Source: Eremomyces bilateralis CBS 781.70
Lineage: Eukaryota > Ascomycota > Dothideomycetes > Eremomycetales > Eremomycetaceae
Assembly: GCF_010015585.1 (NCBI RefSeq)
Contig: NW_022985087.1
Coordinates: 241,644 to 301,950 of the forward strand
Direction of reading: 5' to 3'
Length of the DNA stretch: 60,307 bases
Shown here: piece after piece, positions 20,901-34,447 of the stretch
How positions within the stretch are numbered: the first letter of the stretch is position 1
How the letters are laid out: every line of letters begins with the position of its first letter
The notes under the pieces: generated by a model
Seen by the model: only the letters and a program-made list of their open reading frames with translations
The model's database searches: none
Told to the model about the DNA's origin: nothing
Program-made: the position numbers and the translations under genes

Positions 20901-22591
20901 TGTTTTCATGTCTTTTTTCCATTATCGACACTTGTACCCCATATATGTCTGCTTGAATCATGGCTCTAGCCAACAACACTTCTCCAAAAGCGCACTGCCT
21001 GACAGTCAACACCACAGCTTCCACTGAATATCGCGGTTAGAATCATGAAAGTAGTCAGCTAGTTCATCTTCATCAGCAGCCCGGTTGCTGTTACGTACTG
21101 GAGCCCCTTTCCATCTATCAGAGTATGACGTGTTTGCTTGTGTTTTGAAATGTAGACCTACACGACTCCCTATTCATTGCTTTGCAGATTTCATTTTCAA
21201 TCTGACGCACGTCGAATGCAGCTCCTCATTCTGAAATGTAGCTCCTCATTCTTCAAATCAGTATTTGGTCTCTGTCTACGGACGAGCGTATGGATTCATT
21301 GCCCGGATCAAATGGCACAGTGTAGCGCAATCATTTTGCTGGGCCTTCAATAGCGCAGATTGCTGAGACGTCTTTTCTTTTATGGACAGGTATTCACCAG
21401 AATGCACCCAATGCTCCCAATCTGCTCAATCTTCTGATTGATGGTCGCCCCCTAACATTCTGTCTGGATATGGTAGGAAATTCTTCGGTGTGGATTAATA
21501 GCTGCCTATATTGTGGCCGTCAAGTGGACCCCTGAAAGTTCACCTTCCACTAGCCGCTGGGCGGATCGATACCAATACACTCGTCAACGCGGTCTCCAGG
21601 GCGGTTAAAATTTGGGACAAGATGTTCGTCCTGTATTCAGTGGCATTCCATATTTGAGTTGGATTGTTGGCGAGATGTGGGTTATATTGCGTAGCTGATG
21701 GGTTGATTCAAGATCTGCACAACGCCACAACAATCGCACGCCGAGCTACTGTGTCCCATATTCGTCGGGCGAACATTCACCGACGGAAAGATGGGGAACT
21801 GCGGGAAGAGCTCGTCGAGGGTACAATCACGAGTCGAAGGGGTACGATGAATTCTTCGAAGCGACCTAGAAGATGAAAAAACAACAGTAGATTGGCCTTT
21901 CATTATTAGTCGGGGTGGATGCCATTGTCCCGTTCATCTTGGGGATTATATATCCCCTTCCAGTAGTATACAACACAAGGTAGACATATTTCTGTAGATA
22001 TCTTCTCATCAGAATCAACGCACAATTTCCCGCATTAGCATTCTTCTCCGTCCAGTTACCCGCGTAAGTGACCTGAGTATTTCGCATAGTGTTTGCCTGT
22101 GCTTCGTTGTCTTGGTATCAGTTGGAGGAAGAGGACCAGTACGCAGAGATGCACGCCGCAGATCAACCTAATTCACGGTATGGACGGTTTTGTTCTGCAT
22201 TTCCAATTACGAAAATTGGTAGCGATTGCGTCTCGTGGAATGAACTGGGTAATTAGAGAAGTCGGACTTCATTGTTAGCTAGCGTCGATGCATGATCAGT
22301 GGTACCGTGTGGTGGACATACGGTCGAGGCATGTGGCATGGATGGTGGGCTGATGGGCTCAAGGGGTGAGTCAGTCGCCTCAAGGGAAACAGACATTAGT
22401 ATAAGCAGCATCAGCTTCGGCGTTTGAGAAACACATGTTTTGGAAACTCATGTAAATAAACAACAACGATCGAAAGATAGGATATCAACATTCTCCGCAT
22501 CCAGTCCGCTAAACAAGATTCAAATTTTGTGCAGCAAAACGAAACGACCTCCGCGGTGAAACGAGCAAATCCTTCCTCCATTCCTCAACAA
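17975..22591. other. 4.6-kb gene desert
   Basis: No gene model holds here. Open frames are short (at most about 112 codons, starting at any near-cognate codon), with no recognisable domains and no chain of frames connected by good splice sites. A 20-bp tandem duplication (ATG[C/T]AGCTCCTCATTCT) occurs at 21216-21254. There are no obvious terminal repeats. It could be decayed mobile DNA, a long non-coding transcript or simple intergenic sequence; I cannot tell these apart by eye. Confidence 0.4.
21216..21254. repeat. Two-copy 20-bp tandem repeat
   Basis: The word GCTCCTCATTCT recurs at 21221 and 21241, with matching flanks on both sides. There are two copies only. Confidence 0.5.
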
Positions 22592-25500
22592 TTACTCTTC
22601 CTGATAGCTCAACTTTCGCATCTCCCCGAGCCGCTGCCTCGCCGCCGCCAACCCGTTCTCCAACTGCAGAATCTCCACCTGCTGCTCCATTTCCCGCGTC
22701 TTGAACTCATGCCCGCTCAACTTCGTATAATCCTCGGTCTCCGTATCCCCGCGGTCCCGGTCCGCGATGATCTCCCGCACGCGACTGACCAAGCCTCGGC
22801 ACGCGCTCGTGACCGCGCGGCTCGCCGTCTCCAGCCGCTCCTGGCTCTTGCTCATGAAGCTGGCCTTGACACGCGACGCGGCCACCAGCTGCGCCGTAGA
22901 CGCGGCAACGTCGTTGGACGCGACGATGAGGCGCTCCATCGACACGCCGCGGCCGGAGATGACGCCATCGGCGGTCTCGATGAGCAGGTTGGTCGAGGAG
23001 GCGACGGCTTTGGCGGCGGAGATGAGGCCTTCGGTCCAGCGGTTGTGTTTCTTGTAGAACGCCGCGCGGGAGGTGGAGCCGCGGCCTTCGCGGACGATTT
23101 CGTCTTGCGAGGCGGCGGCGGCGCGGATGAGTTGGGCGATGGCGGTGGTGATGGCAATGGCGGCATCGAGGATGGAGCTGGGAGGTGTTAGCGAATGATT
23201 CGGTTCATGGAGCTTCCCAAAACTGGAGCGTGTATACGTACTCGTGAATCCTTAACTCATAGGTGCTGTAGTCGCTGCGGTTCTTGTTTCGCAATTTGTC
23301 GAGGCGCTCAGAGGCCTTATCGATGGCTTGAGCGGCAGCGTTCAACTCGTTGTCGACCAAATTCTCCAGATTTTTGGCGTCCTTCAAGCTGCTCTTGCCG
23401 GCGAACTGCTCCGCCAGGTTGTTCAGCTCCTTCAAGCGTCGCTGCACTTCCAGATTGTTATGGATGACCACCTCCAGCTTGTGCTCGTCATTGTCGATGT
23501 CGGCGAGACGGTACGACATGACGCCGCGGAAGAACCCAATCGTCGATTGCGCGACTTGCCGAGCGCCGCCCAGGAGCGCATCGCTCTTCTTCTCGTCGGG
23601 CGCGAACCGGGTAAGTCCCTTGGTGTTGGACAGGACGTCGGCCGCCGATCCCGAGAAACTGTTGAGGGTACGGATCAAATCGCCCGTGTCGCTGTTCGGG
23701 CCGTCGACGATGAAGGCATTCATGGCGGTGCTGAAGTCCATGGCGTTCTGGCCCGCCTTCTCGATCTGACTGAGCACATACTCGCCGGACGCGTTCTGGT
23801 TACCCGCTTGCATGGTGCTGTCCAGCTCGTACAGCGCCTCGTCGACGCGAACCACGGCAGCTTGCAGCACGCTATCGATGAGATCCGAGACCTTCTGCAC
23901 GTTTGCGCGGAGCATCCCGTCGATGTGACCGTCGATGGCTGTGTCGGTATCCTGGTGCGTCTGTCGCAGCTCATTCAGCTCTAGCAGAGTCTGATCCATG
24001 CCCGCTTTGAAGATTTCGAGCTCCTCTTCCTTCTCTCGCAGCTGTCTTTCGAGATCCGTATCTCCATCCCGTAACTTCATGTGAAGGTCACTGAGCTGCT
24101 GAGACTTGCTTCGTAGTGCCTCCTCGAGGTCTGCAACCTCACGATTATGGCGGCTGAGCATGGCGCTCAATTCGGTACCCTTGCCTCGTTCAGCATTCTC
24201 GGCCTTGTCGAGTGCGAAGCGGAGCTCTCGCTTCAGCTTTTCGAGTTCCTCCTTATGCCCACCGGTCAATCGATCGCGGTCATGGAGTGCTCGATCTCGC
24301 TCTCTGATCATATCAGCAAGCTCGAGGTTTTTCGTCTTCAGCTCGCGCTCGAGTTTCTCACGACGCTCGATAGCTTCTTGTGCCGATGCGGCCTTGAGCT
24401 GAGCGGACTTGTGCTTCGCCAGTAGCTCGATGTGCTCGTTCCGTAATTGCGTATACAATTTAGCAAGGGCCTCATATTTCGACCGCCACGTGTTCAGCTG
24501 CTCTTGCAAAGCTCGGATCTGATCGTCTTTCGAGTTGATCTGCTGCTGGTAATTTGAGTTCAGCTGCTGAATCTCCGTCTCGAGAGCCTTCATTCGCTTG
24601 TCATATTGTTCGAGCATCAGCTGATCGCGCTCGTACTGCGCACGCGCTCTCAGGTTCTCTTGCTCGAGCTCGGCCAGTCGTCCTTGTGTTTGTTGCGTTA
24701 GCTGTTGCTGATACAACTGGTCTTGCGCAAGCCGTTGTGCATCCGCTTGGCGACGTTGCTGGTCCTCGAAATCTCTTTGGGCTTGCTGCGCAGCTTGTTG
24801 TTGCGCTAGCTGTGCCGCTTCCCATTGGTCTTGAAGCCGTCGTTGTTCCGCCTCATATTCATCCTGCTGCCGCTTCTGCTCATTTTTCCAGAATTCGTTC
24901 ATTGGTTCTGGATCAACGGAAGGCGCGCGGATAGGTTCTGGCGACGGTGGCTTCTCAATCTCCTTCGCTGGTCTTGCAGGTAGCCCCGGTCGCTCCTCGT
25001 CCTCTCCCAGGAGATTTGGAGGATCCTGTGGCAGCTTTGGAACAGTGATTAAGCTTGTCAGGTAACGCAAATTGGAGCACTCGTAGTAGAACTTGACAAG
25101 TCGATAGTGTTGTCCGTTGTATCGCTCCCGTAACGGCTCGAGTGCCTCGTCGTCGCCCAATGAAGTGTGCATGGCTCGAAGCATGCTTGTGATGAACTTG
25201 TAGATCCCGTAGGCTTCTTGAACAAGAGGTACTAGGGCAGAAATACGACATTCATTATTCGATCCGCTTCGGAAATTGGCGAATATCAACTTCTGGAAGT
25301 GCTCAATCTGATCTTGGAGGGTCATCAAGTCGGAGATCGTTTCATAGCTAGAGGCTTGTTAACTTCAACCTATTGGGGTAGGGAGTACGGCAACTTTGTA
25401 CCCTTCATTCGGATCGTTGATCGATTTCAAACTGATGTATTCCTCATACTCGAAAGTTCCTGTTGATAATGAGTATTGTCGCTGCGTCAGAGACTCTGGA

Positions 25501-26294
25501 GTAACATACCATTGAACTCAGGATGCTGCCGATGGAACGCAAGCTTCGCCTGGAGGTAGTAGACGTACTCCGAGATCAAGGTACCATAACCTACATCACC
25601 TGTCAGCACGTATTCTCCGGACGTTTATGGCAGAAACCCGTCGTCGGCCATCCAGAAGCAAAATAATAGTCAAACCTCGTTGTCCACCTGCAATGTACCC
25701 GTCTTGGTACGAACCTTTCGTGCCTTCACCAAGGCCCCCGACCCCTCGCTTGAGACTATCAAGCCAGCTGACATGCTGCTGGGCCTCTCGCAGGGCGACC
25801 GGGTGGCCTTCTTGGAGGACTTTGTGGACGGTGATGAGGGCTTTGAAGGTTTGGATTTCGTCGGCGAGGATCGGTTGGCTGGAGGTGGACGCGTGAGCGG
25901 TCGGTTGGAGGGAAGGTAAACGAGAGGGAAGGGATGCTCACACTTTCATGCCAGACCAAAAGGATTGCGAGGACTTGTGGTCCCATGTGTAGACGATGCA
26001 AGCGCGAACATGTTTGCCTAGACGATGATAAGCATCTTGTGCCGTGATCGGACATGGGATCGAGAATGCATACGCTTCGGGGCTGTCTCATCTATCATTC
26101 TCCATCAGCTACCAGGCCTACTCGAAGCATTCGCACTATCATACCTATACTCGTTGCCTTCCGAACGTTGATGGCAAGCTCCGCCTCCTGCCTGTTGCGC
26201 ACCGTCAGCATTCGCAAACTCTCATATTGGAAGGTCTCCCTGGAACCACGTACTTGCCCATGTCAACATGGCGTGTAGTAGTATACGCCGACAT
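22592..26294 (-). CDS. SLA2: Sla2/End4 (HIP1R-type) endocytic actin adaptor
   Basis: Nine exons (26294-26254, 26191-26145, 26091-26074, 26017-25942, 25878-25676, 25590-25510, 25459-25402, 25347-23242, 23177-22592) encode 1071 residues, the family's usual length. An N-terminal ANTH domain (about 10-270; KRKHVRACIVYTWDHKSSQ, KALITVHKVLQEGHP, SEYVYYLQAKLAFH) binds PtdIns(4,5)P2. A Pro-rich linker leads into a long Gln/Glu/Arg-rich coiled coil (about 320-640). The C-terminal I/LWEQ (THATCH) domain (about 800-1060; GVISGRGVSMERLIVASND) binds F-actin. Sla2 links clathrin-coated membrane to actin during endocytosis. The third exon is only 18 nt; leaving it out destroys the ETAPKRKHV block. The donor GTTTGA of intron 5 is weak but gives the conserved join. 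Confidence 0.95.
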
Positions 26295-27101
26295 GGCTGT
26301 CCGAGATGCGTTCAAGCACTTCCGTTGTGTCCGCGAAGACTCCGGCCAGTACGCGCCGGAGGCGGGAAGCTGGGGAAGGGAGGATTAATGATGCACGTGC
26401 TCGATTGAGGAAGTACTCGATGGGGAAGGTCAATTAATTGGAGAATGTGGAAAAGCGGAGAGAAGGGATCAAACACCCTGTACAGTGTGGCGTAGAAAGA
26501 GAATTAGAGGGTTGAAGCAATGGGTGAAAGGTCCAAAGAACAATATCAAGAAATCCGGATGTTAAGATTGCCTCCGTGACATGAAGCTCCTCACCCGACT
26601 TCCCACTCTTTGGTGTCTCTCCCGTTGCTGGCGGAAGCGTAGGGATTGTTAGGGGACGTGCGCGGCAAATCCCTGTTCTCAGTTCTCTTCGCCGCGGGAT
26701 TCGTCACTGTAATGGCGCATGCGTTGTCATGTTCATGAAAAGCCTCGCTGATGAGATGGCTCGCCTCACTGATGGCATTTAGACCTGGATCCAGACTCGG
26801 ATGGTCATGGACATGGTTTGATAACCTTTTTTATGGCTGGATCATGGATTCATTGGCGGATGTGAGGGAGGAATTATCCAGTGGGGTGAGATATTCGGCA
26901 TTTAGGGGACGAATAGTATCCATCTCTGACTCCGTACAGAGTCCAAGGGTTGAATAAAGAAGATATGGATGCACTGCGATCCTAATAAGGTATACTCTGA
27001 TAGATAAGGCTTTCTATTGTCCATAGAAGTAAACACCTGGGGTAGCGTTTCCAACCCAACCGTCCCATGCTGCAACCAGTCCCGCGCTCCGATGCAAACC
27101 G
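26295..27101. other. SLA2 upstream region / REV3 3' flank
   Basis: Non-coding as far as I can see. The part next to 26294 should contain the SLA2 promoter. No repeat or motif cluster is evident. Confidence 0.4.
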
Positions 27102-30100
27102 CTACCATTCCAACGCCTTCCTCTCCAACTTCTTCAACACCACCTCCGTACTCCCTTTAACCGCTCTCGATTTCGCCCGCTCCTTGACCCTGGTATAGAA
27201 TACCGGACAATCCTTCGAGTTGCAGCTCACCTCGTCCCCAAACGCCGTGTTCTCGCAGGTCCGGCAAACCGCGTCGATATCCCGCACCCGAGTCTCGGCC
27301 ATCTGAATCCGTCGCCGAAGCAGCAAGGCCGTTTGCGCCGGGTCGTGCAAGCAATCCTTGCATATGGGCAAGACGTCATCCGTATCGAGGAGCTCCTGTT
27401 CTAAGTCCGTCCTCTTTGGCAGCTTCGCTCGACAAAGCAAGCAATTCTCACTCCGCATATAGCTCTCCAGCGTCTTTCCCATCCCCCCTCCACCGCCCGT
27501 CGGCGCGATCGCACGAATCCGCTGCACTTTCTGCATCTCGTCGTACCACCCCCGGATGTTCGCCCCGACCAGATTGAAGATCCGCTCGAGCGGTGGGATG
27601 AGGTTCTTGCTGATATAGTACTCCGCGTCCAGCTCCAGGGCGTCGTCGTTCAGGAGCTGCTCCGGGTCGACGCACCGATCGATCAAGCGAGCGCCAGGCG
27701 CGCCGGTGACGACCACATACGGGACGCGCTCGCCATACTGCGGTTCCGTGCGACGATCTGCGAACATTTTACGGGTCGCGACGAGGGCCCCTGGCGGAGG
27801 CGGACCGCGGTCGGAGTAATTGCCGAGCCTGACTTCCTTCGCGAAGAGGAAATCTTGCACGCTGGCGCGGCCTTCCATGATCTTGCGGCATTGGTCCTGG
27901 AAGTACGCTTTGATCTGGCTCAGGTCCGCTGTCCGGAAGAGCATCTTCAGCGCTGTCTCCTCGATTTTCTGCTCGGCGACTGTACCGTCGCGTCGGACCG
28001 TCTCGATGCCCTTGGCGTCGAACTCCGGAACCGCCTGGTTCGGATGCTCGTATTTGAATCCGACGTACCGCTTCTTGGCAAGGAGGACGCACGGATGGTA
28101 GACCTTCTCGAATTTCAGCTTGATGGGCCGCGGGTTTGCGGCGGTTATGGTGTCAGCGATTTCGTTACCGATTCGGAACGCATCATCGCGCGTCCGTCCT
28201 TTGAGATGGATGAACAAGCTGTCGGTGTCTCCGTAGACAATTTCGGCTCCCCATCGCTCGACGGAGTGGATTATTGCGATTGCGCGTTCCAGCGTTTCGC
28301 GGCCGGATTGGGTGATGCTGTCCGCGATTTCGGCGCACGGCATTCGTCCCGAGAAGCTCGCTGAGGTATAGCCATACGTGACGTTTGCGATGAGCTTCAG
28401 TGCCAATTGCCGGTTGTTGAGCAGTTGTTGCAATGTCTTGTCGTCCTTATCTTGCTTCATGCCTGACTTGACCATGACTCTCGTCTCGAGGATCTCCGAC
28501 AGCATCTTGGCGAGCAAGGACTTTCGGATGTTGGGTCGGACGTACATCAATCCGTTCGGAGCGACGTTGATATCCTTCTCCAGTAATTCAAGGAGACCAG
28601 GCTGACGCTCTAGCGTCGTGAATCCGAGTTTATTCGTTCCTCGCCATGGCGCTACCCGCCCCAGGCAGGTGGAATAGCAGTAATTGTATGCAATCATTAC
28701 ACTAGGATACAGGCTCTGAAAGTCAAGCACCAGCACTGGCGAGCTGTAGAAGTCACTCTGCGGCTCCATCACCAGCGGCAGACATTCCAACGCGTTCTGC
28801 TGTCCCACCTGCTTCCGGCTCGGCGACACGAGGATGAAGTTCTCGGGTTTGGCAATGCGGAACATGAGCGACTCGACCTTAAACTGCGATCCACGCGAGA
28901 AGACCGAAAAGAAGTCCACACCCAGCAATCGCGCCTGCTCGCTCGTCCGCGGAATGAGCTCGTTGGCGTCCAGGATCTCCAGATTGAGCTGGACGCGGGA
29001 CAAGAAATAGCTCAGCGTCTTGGCTAGCTCGCGCGGCTTCGTGCTGGTGTACCACTTCGTGAGATCCTCAAAGGAGAAGTGGGGAATGCGCTTTTGCAGG
29101 ACCTGAAACGCCACATTCTCGATCGTGTACTGCAACAGATTCAGCTCCCCTCGCATGGCCCGCCAGATGTTGATCATATGCCGGCCAGTTATGCGAATGA
29201 CGCTGGTATGCGTGAAACCCCAGCGGTCGGCATCTTTGCCGAACCGACCGTTCGCGGCGGACTTGACTCGAGAGAGTTCGTCGCAGAGGTTGTACTCGAA
29301 CCGGACTCGCGCTCGCTCGATGAGGTATCCCCACGAGCCATTGTGGACTTCATATCCAGTGAGGATGTCAGGATCGATCTCGCGGACGATGCCAACGAAG
29401 CGATTGATGAGGTCAAGTTCCTCCTCCTCATACATGACCTCCACATTTACCGCCTTCTGGATCTTCCTGGCAATGCCATCGCCCTCGGATAAAGTAAGGA
29501 TCCCTTTGCGCATACCGTCGTCGAACTCATCTTCATGGTCGTCCGTCTGAACGCAGAAGAAGATGCAAGAGATTTCGTCCTCCTCGGGATCGGGTGTAAG
29601 AGCGCCTCGAGAGTTAACATGCACTTCCAGACTCATGATACTCATGTACTGGGCCTCATATTCGATGCCGTCCGACTTCGCTTGCTGTGCGTATTTTGCG
29701 CCGTGCTTGTTCTTTTGGGTCGGACCACCGATCTGTGACAGATCCGCCCCAGTCCTCGATTGTCCGGACCGGTTTGAAACCGACTTCCCAACTGACTGCT
29801 GCGAAGGAACCGGTTCGGCCCGTTTCTCTTTGTCCTCCTGCTTTAGCCACTCCGACACTTCGGCATGGGTCGGGGGTGGAGCCTTGATCTCCCAGTTCAG
29901 GAACGTGCACCTGGCTCTTCGTATGCCATGGTCTATTTCTTGCGTCTGGACGTTTGGGACAGGCACAGTTTTTCCGTAACTTGCATCACCAAGTCCAGTA
30001 GGATCGAAGGGCGGTAGAAAAGGGAGCGTGTTACTTTGTAGTTTGAATGCCCTACCCGCGTACTCTCTTGTTCGGTCCGGAACGTCTTCTTCCTTGCTGT

Positions 30101-32237
30101 AGTATGCGTCCTGGTAGATGACAGACGGCAGCCCATAGTCAAGCATGGTGGTTTCGACATCGCTTATAGTTGGTGGGGAGTGGGCAAAGTACACTATTTG
30201 TGTCTGTGTGGCAGGTGGAAACGACTTTCGAGCTTCATCTGCTAGTGCTAAAACTTGTGCTGTGCTTTGGCTCGGACCGTCCGATGAAGTCGAGGTCGCG
30301 GTCGCCTTCGATCCCTTCAGCAAATTAGTCGCTTCTGACGAGGCATCACTTTGTAGATGCTGTGTTTCATCGTGGACTAAATCTGCAAGTTGTGACTTTC
30401 GAGAACTTGTGAATTCCGTCCGTTGGCTAACCCTTAGCACCGTTTCAGGATGATTCGGGTTCTTGACAACCGGGAAAGGAAGTTGGGATGAGCTCCTCTC
30501 TTCTCTGCCTTGAAATGACATCTGCGATGACGCTTGTACAACAGAGTCTTCCTTTTCATCAGGCATGATCTCATTTGTCTCAGTAATGCTGAGATTGGAC
30601 TCGCCAACCGATGGTGGAAAATGATCGTGAGAAGCACGAACTTCACCGAAGGAGTTGCCGGTGAGTGACAGGAGTTCTTCTAAGCTTTGCCCTTTGCTAC
30701 CCATTTTTCGTCGCTTGGATTGACGATCCGATAGCTCGGACAAGCTGCGGTCCAGCGCCCGCTTGTGCAGCTCTATCCGCTGAAGGATATCGGCTTGACT
30801 CCTTGGTTGAGGTGCCTGTTTATCCAAGTCATCCGCGAGATCGAGGTCTGATTTCTCATGGCTATATGGAGTCTGTGGGCGATCGATTCCGTCCTCCGCT
30901 ACGACCTGACCTTGAACGGAATCCAAATCCTCTACTGAAACCGTTTCGTTTGCTGGGGACAATTCTGCGGCAATGCGAGACTCGTCAACAAAGGCATTCT
31001 CTACTCGAGCAAGCTGCGTATGTTCAGCGGGCTCGCGTCTAACCGTTCTATGCAGCCTGTCGGGATACAGTTCGGTGATGCTCTCAAAGGCGGTCTGGAT
31101 CTTAGCTTCGCGTTTCGGATGCCGGATGAACTTGTCGAAATCTGGCGGAGCATCCGAAGCGCTGCGCTCTTGATCGATGATATCTTTGATAGTGTCGCGA
31201 AACTCCTCCTCATGAATCCAGCCTGCGGCTTCCGCATTACGTTCGTCGGCAGACATGGACACCAGGACCTCCGAGGGAAACGGGCTCGACGATGGATGGG
31301 TAAGTCCCATTCTTCGTTTCCGGCGTATCGTCTCGTCTTTCCAAAGCGCCGCCATAGAGCGGACGAGCTTTTCGTCCGACGAGATGTGCACGAATCGCTC
31401 CGAGAAATCATGATGGATGTTTCTTAGTTCCACATCGTGGCGATTGAGTATATCCTGAACACATAAATCAATCTCGATTGAGCAATGACTTTGCCTGGGG
31501 AAGCGCTCTTCGTCCAGCGTCCATCCATTCGGGATCGATCCGTCATGCCACTTGTGATTCGGGTCATTCTGCTCCTGGTACTCAGGTACGGGGCTGCGGA
31601 AACGGACTTTCGCGCAGTCAATGTAAGCACAACCGTATAAGTTGTAGTCACACATCCATTGCGCGAGATATTGCATATGGCTTTCATGCGGTTGAATAAC
31701 ACGCCCAAGGATCGCCCCTTGCACAAGGAGGTCGGCCAGGCGGTTAACGTGCAATGGGTTCAGTAAATAGACCTTGAGGTAGAACTTGTATCCAACACTA
31801 TAGCCAAAGAATGGCACCGCTTTTATCAAGGAGATGTGTGCCACATACATCGGCTTCCGGTCCGCGTTGGGATTTCGGTAGCTGACAGCCAGGGCACGGT
31901 CGATAGATAGTCGAACAGTGCATATGTGTGCCTCCACTGAACCATATCAGCCGACATATTATGCTTACATTCGAAGCAGCATCAGGTCACCTTCATCTGG
32001 ATCAAGTCCTCCCTCATACTCTATGTATAGGTACGGAAAAGCACCATGGATATGGGCGCAAACCTTCTGCCCCGTCTCGGTCGCCCCGAAAATCCGAACG
32101 ATCGGAAACCTGGGGACATTTCGAGTCTGCGATAAGCTCTGGACGGGAAGCACCGGTGGATCGAACTCTGAGGGTGTGGTTTGATAGTGATCCACGCAGT
32201 TCAGTCGGAACCGGAACGGAAATGGTGGTTTAGCCAT
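27102..32237 (-). CDS. REV3: DNA polymerase zeta catalytic subunit Rev3
   Basis: A short first exon (32237-31991), a 54-nt intron and one 4.8-kb exon (31936-27102) encode 1693 residues. The N-terminal B-family domain starts FRFRLNCVDHYQ and includes RIFGATETGQKVCAHIHGAF. A long poorly ordered middle (about 280-700) follows. The polymerase domain has DFQSLYPSVMIAYN (about residue 1150), the LALKLIANVTYGY helix and YGDTDSLF with catalytic aspartates (about 1315). The C-terminus has two four-cysteine motifs: CLLC...CKDC (zinc-type) and CRTC...CNSKDC (the 4Fe-4S site that binds accessory subunits). Pol zeta extends primers past DNA lesions in mutagenic translesion synthesis. The intron donor GTGACC was chosen because it gives GGLDPDEVEAHI in frame. 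It is divergent from SLU7. Confidence 0.96.
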
Positions 32238-32739
32238 GGGCTACGTCGGTAATTGTGAACATCGAAAATCCAAGAAGACATGGTGTGGACATTTGCATCG
32301 GCTCCATTCGACCAAAACGCGAATTATGCCTAAAGGTGCTTACCGATGAAGACATGAAGTTCATAGAAACGGCACTTTGGATCCAAACAATCCCAACAAT
32401 GTGTTCGCGTGACGCTCTACGCGTTCCAGTCCTCTGAGGGTATAGTTGCCTTACAGCCTGAGGCACCAGTATGTTTCAACTTCAGTTGACATTCGATATT
32501 CGGCGCCGTTGGGAACTGGCTTGTCGCATTCTACCATCAAACTCGCCGTGACTTCGACTACTCTCAGAGAAATCATATAATACCTTCACCCAGGACCTTG
32601 GCGGTGATGTTATGACTCGTCTGAGTGCCCTACACTATTGATCGAATCGCCACTCAGACTCCGACACATCAAGCCATCCGGTTTATACATCGCCCGCCTG
32701 CCAGCTGCTATCTAATCACGCATTCCTTAACCGCCCAAA
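32238..32739. promoter_or_regulatory. Divergent promoter REV3/SLU7
   Basis: A 502-bp non-coding gap lies between two start codons. I see no strong motif cluster. Confidence 0.4.
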
Positions 32740-34179
32740 ATGCCTCCTCCAGGCCAGCCCAAGAAACCGGTCGAACCCTCCGTCGCCAACAGAGACCGCA
32801 ACGAATACATCCCCTCCTTCATCTCCAAGAAGCCCTTCTACATCCCCGAAGATGACACCACCGACTACCTCGAGCATCAGCGCCTCCACAAAGCCGAAGA
32901 TGAATCGAAATCTTACGACCGCACCAAGAAAATCAAGGCCAAGGCCACCAAGTTCCGAAAAGGCGCGTGCGAGAACTGCGGGGCGATGGGACACAAGGTC
33001 AAAGATTGCCTGAGTCGACCGCGGAAGCTCGGCGCACGGTGGACCGGAAAGGATATCGCGGCGGACGAGGAACGGCAAGCGAGGCTGGAGGACAGCTGGG
33101 ATGCGAAGCGGGATCAGTACGCGACGTACGATGCCAGCCAGTATAACGAGACCGTAGTGCGGGAGTACGAAGAGATGGAGACGTTGAAGCGGCTGGCACT
33201 GAAGAACCAAGAGCAGGATGACGAGGAGGAGGGAGACGCGAAGGGAGATCGGTATGAGGAGGAGGCAGACATGGGCCGCAATCAATCGACCGCCACGCGA
33301 AATCTGCGGATTCGGGAGGACGTCGCGGGCTACCTAAAAAGTTTGGATCCGGAATCGGCTAAGTACGACCCGAAAACGCGGACGATGTTGAGCGGCAGCG
33401 AAGTGATCGACCAGGCGTCAGAATTGGTGGCCGAGGAGGGATTCATGCGCGCCTCGGGCGAGGCGGCCGAGTTCGAGAAGGCGCAGAGTTATGCATGGGA
33501 GTCACAAGAGCGCGGCGGCAAGGACCAGATACATCTACAAGCAAACCCGACGTCGGCACAGTTCCTTCGGAAGAAGGAGAAGGAAGACGCGGAGAAGAAG
33601 AGGGACGCGAGGAACAAGACACTGCTGGAGAAGTACGGAGGTGCGGAACATCTTCAGGCGGCGCCGTTGAAAGACGCGGCTGTCATCGAATCAGAGCGGT
33701 TCGTGGAGTACGACGAATCGGGACGCATCAAAGGCGAACCGAAACCGATAGCGAAGTCGAAATACGCAGAGGACGTGTTCATCCACAATCACACGTCAGT
33801 ATGGGGAAGCTGGTGGTCAAACTTTCAATGGGGCTACGCATGCTGTCACTCGACAGTGAAGAACAGCTACTGCACAGGAGAAGAAGGGAAGCAGGCCTTT
33901 GAGGAATCTAGCCGATTGAGAATAGCTGGCGATATCGAGGTTCCCAAGGAGATCGCCTGGAAGGAGGAGGAAGTCCTCGAAAAGCACGTTCCCAACGCCG
34001 TGGAAAGCGATGAAAAGGCGAAACGGGATGAAAAGGACCAGGAGGCGCCGAAGAAGCGGACCCTCAACGAGATGATGGGTGGAATCACGGAAGAGGAGAT
34101 GGATGAGTATCGTCGGAAGAAAACTTCTGCTGCGGATCCGATGGCCGGAATGCTAGGGCAGGACGAATTAGTACACTAG
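32740..34179 (+). CDS. SLU7: Pre-mRNA splicing factor Slu7
   Basis: A single exon encodes 479 residues. The N-terminal [15 protein letters not shown] and a YLEHQRL block are characteristic. A CCHC zinc knuckle, [14 protein letters not shown], lies at about residues 76-89, followed by [15 protein letters not shown]. The central block [11 protein letters not shown], with [16 protein letters not shown] next to it, is diagnostic of Slu7. Slu7 acts in the second catalytic step of splicing and helps select the 3' splice site, entering the spliceosome with Prp18. A basic/acidic C-terminal tail carries nuclear-type charge clusters (PKKRTLNEM). It is divergent from REV3 and convergent with RPL37 (268 bp apart). 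Confidence 0.96.
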   Translation: MPPPGQPKKPVEPSVANRDRNEYIPSFISKKPFYIPEDDTTDYLEHQRLHKAEDESKSYDRTKKIKAKATKFRKGACENCGAMGHKVKDCLSRPRKLGARWTGKDIAADEERQARLEDSWDAKRDQYATYDASQYNETVVREYEEMETLKRLALKNQEQDDEEEGDAKGDRYEEEADMGRNQSTATRNLRIREDVAGYLKSLDPESAKYDPKTRTMLSGSEVIDQASELVAEEGFMRASGEAAEFEKAQSYAWESQERGGKDQIHLQANPTSAQFLRKKEKEDAEKKRDARNKTLLEKYGGAEHLQAAPLKDAAVIESERFVEYDESGRIKGEPKPIAKSKYAEDVFIHNHTSVWGSWWSNFQWGYACCHSTVKNSYCTGEEGKQAFEESSRLRIAGDIEVPKEIAWKEEEVLEKHVPNAVESDEKAKRDEKDQEAPKKRTLNEMMGGITEEEMDEYRRKKTSAADPMAGMLGQDELVH

Positions 34180-34447
34180 CCATTGATTCCCGAATGAACA
34201 AAGCATTTCTATGCAATCCAGAATCCCATGGTCGTGATCGATGTCACCATGCCAGTCCGGTTCAAGCGTTGTGTGAATCTCGTTGGTATTTTTGAAACCT
34301 CAGCACGGAATGCCTTTAGTAATGCAATTGAAGTCCATTGACAACGCCATATGCCCGATAGTCCGACAGGCAGCTGAATTTTCGCGTCTCCTCAATCGAA
34401 TCGACGAGCTCTATCGCCCGCCCCAACCCCGTTCGAACCGTCACGAT

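Noticed and set aside
22529-23984. Frames of 220 and 218 codons on + over SLA2
   Set aside because: Antisense of a conserved I/LWEQ and coiled-coil coding region.
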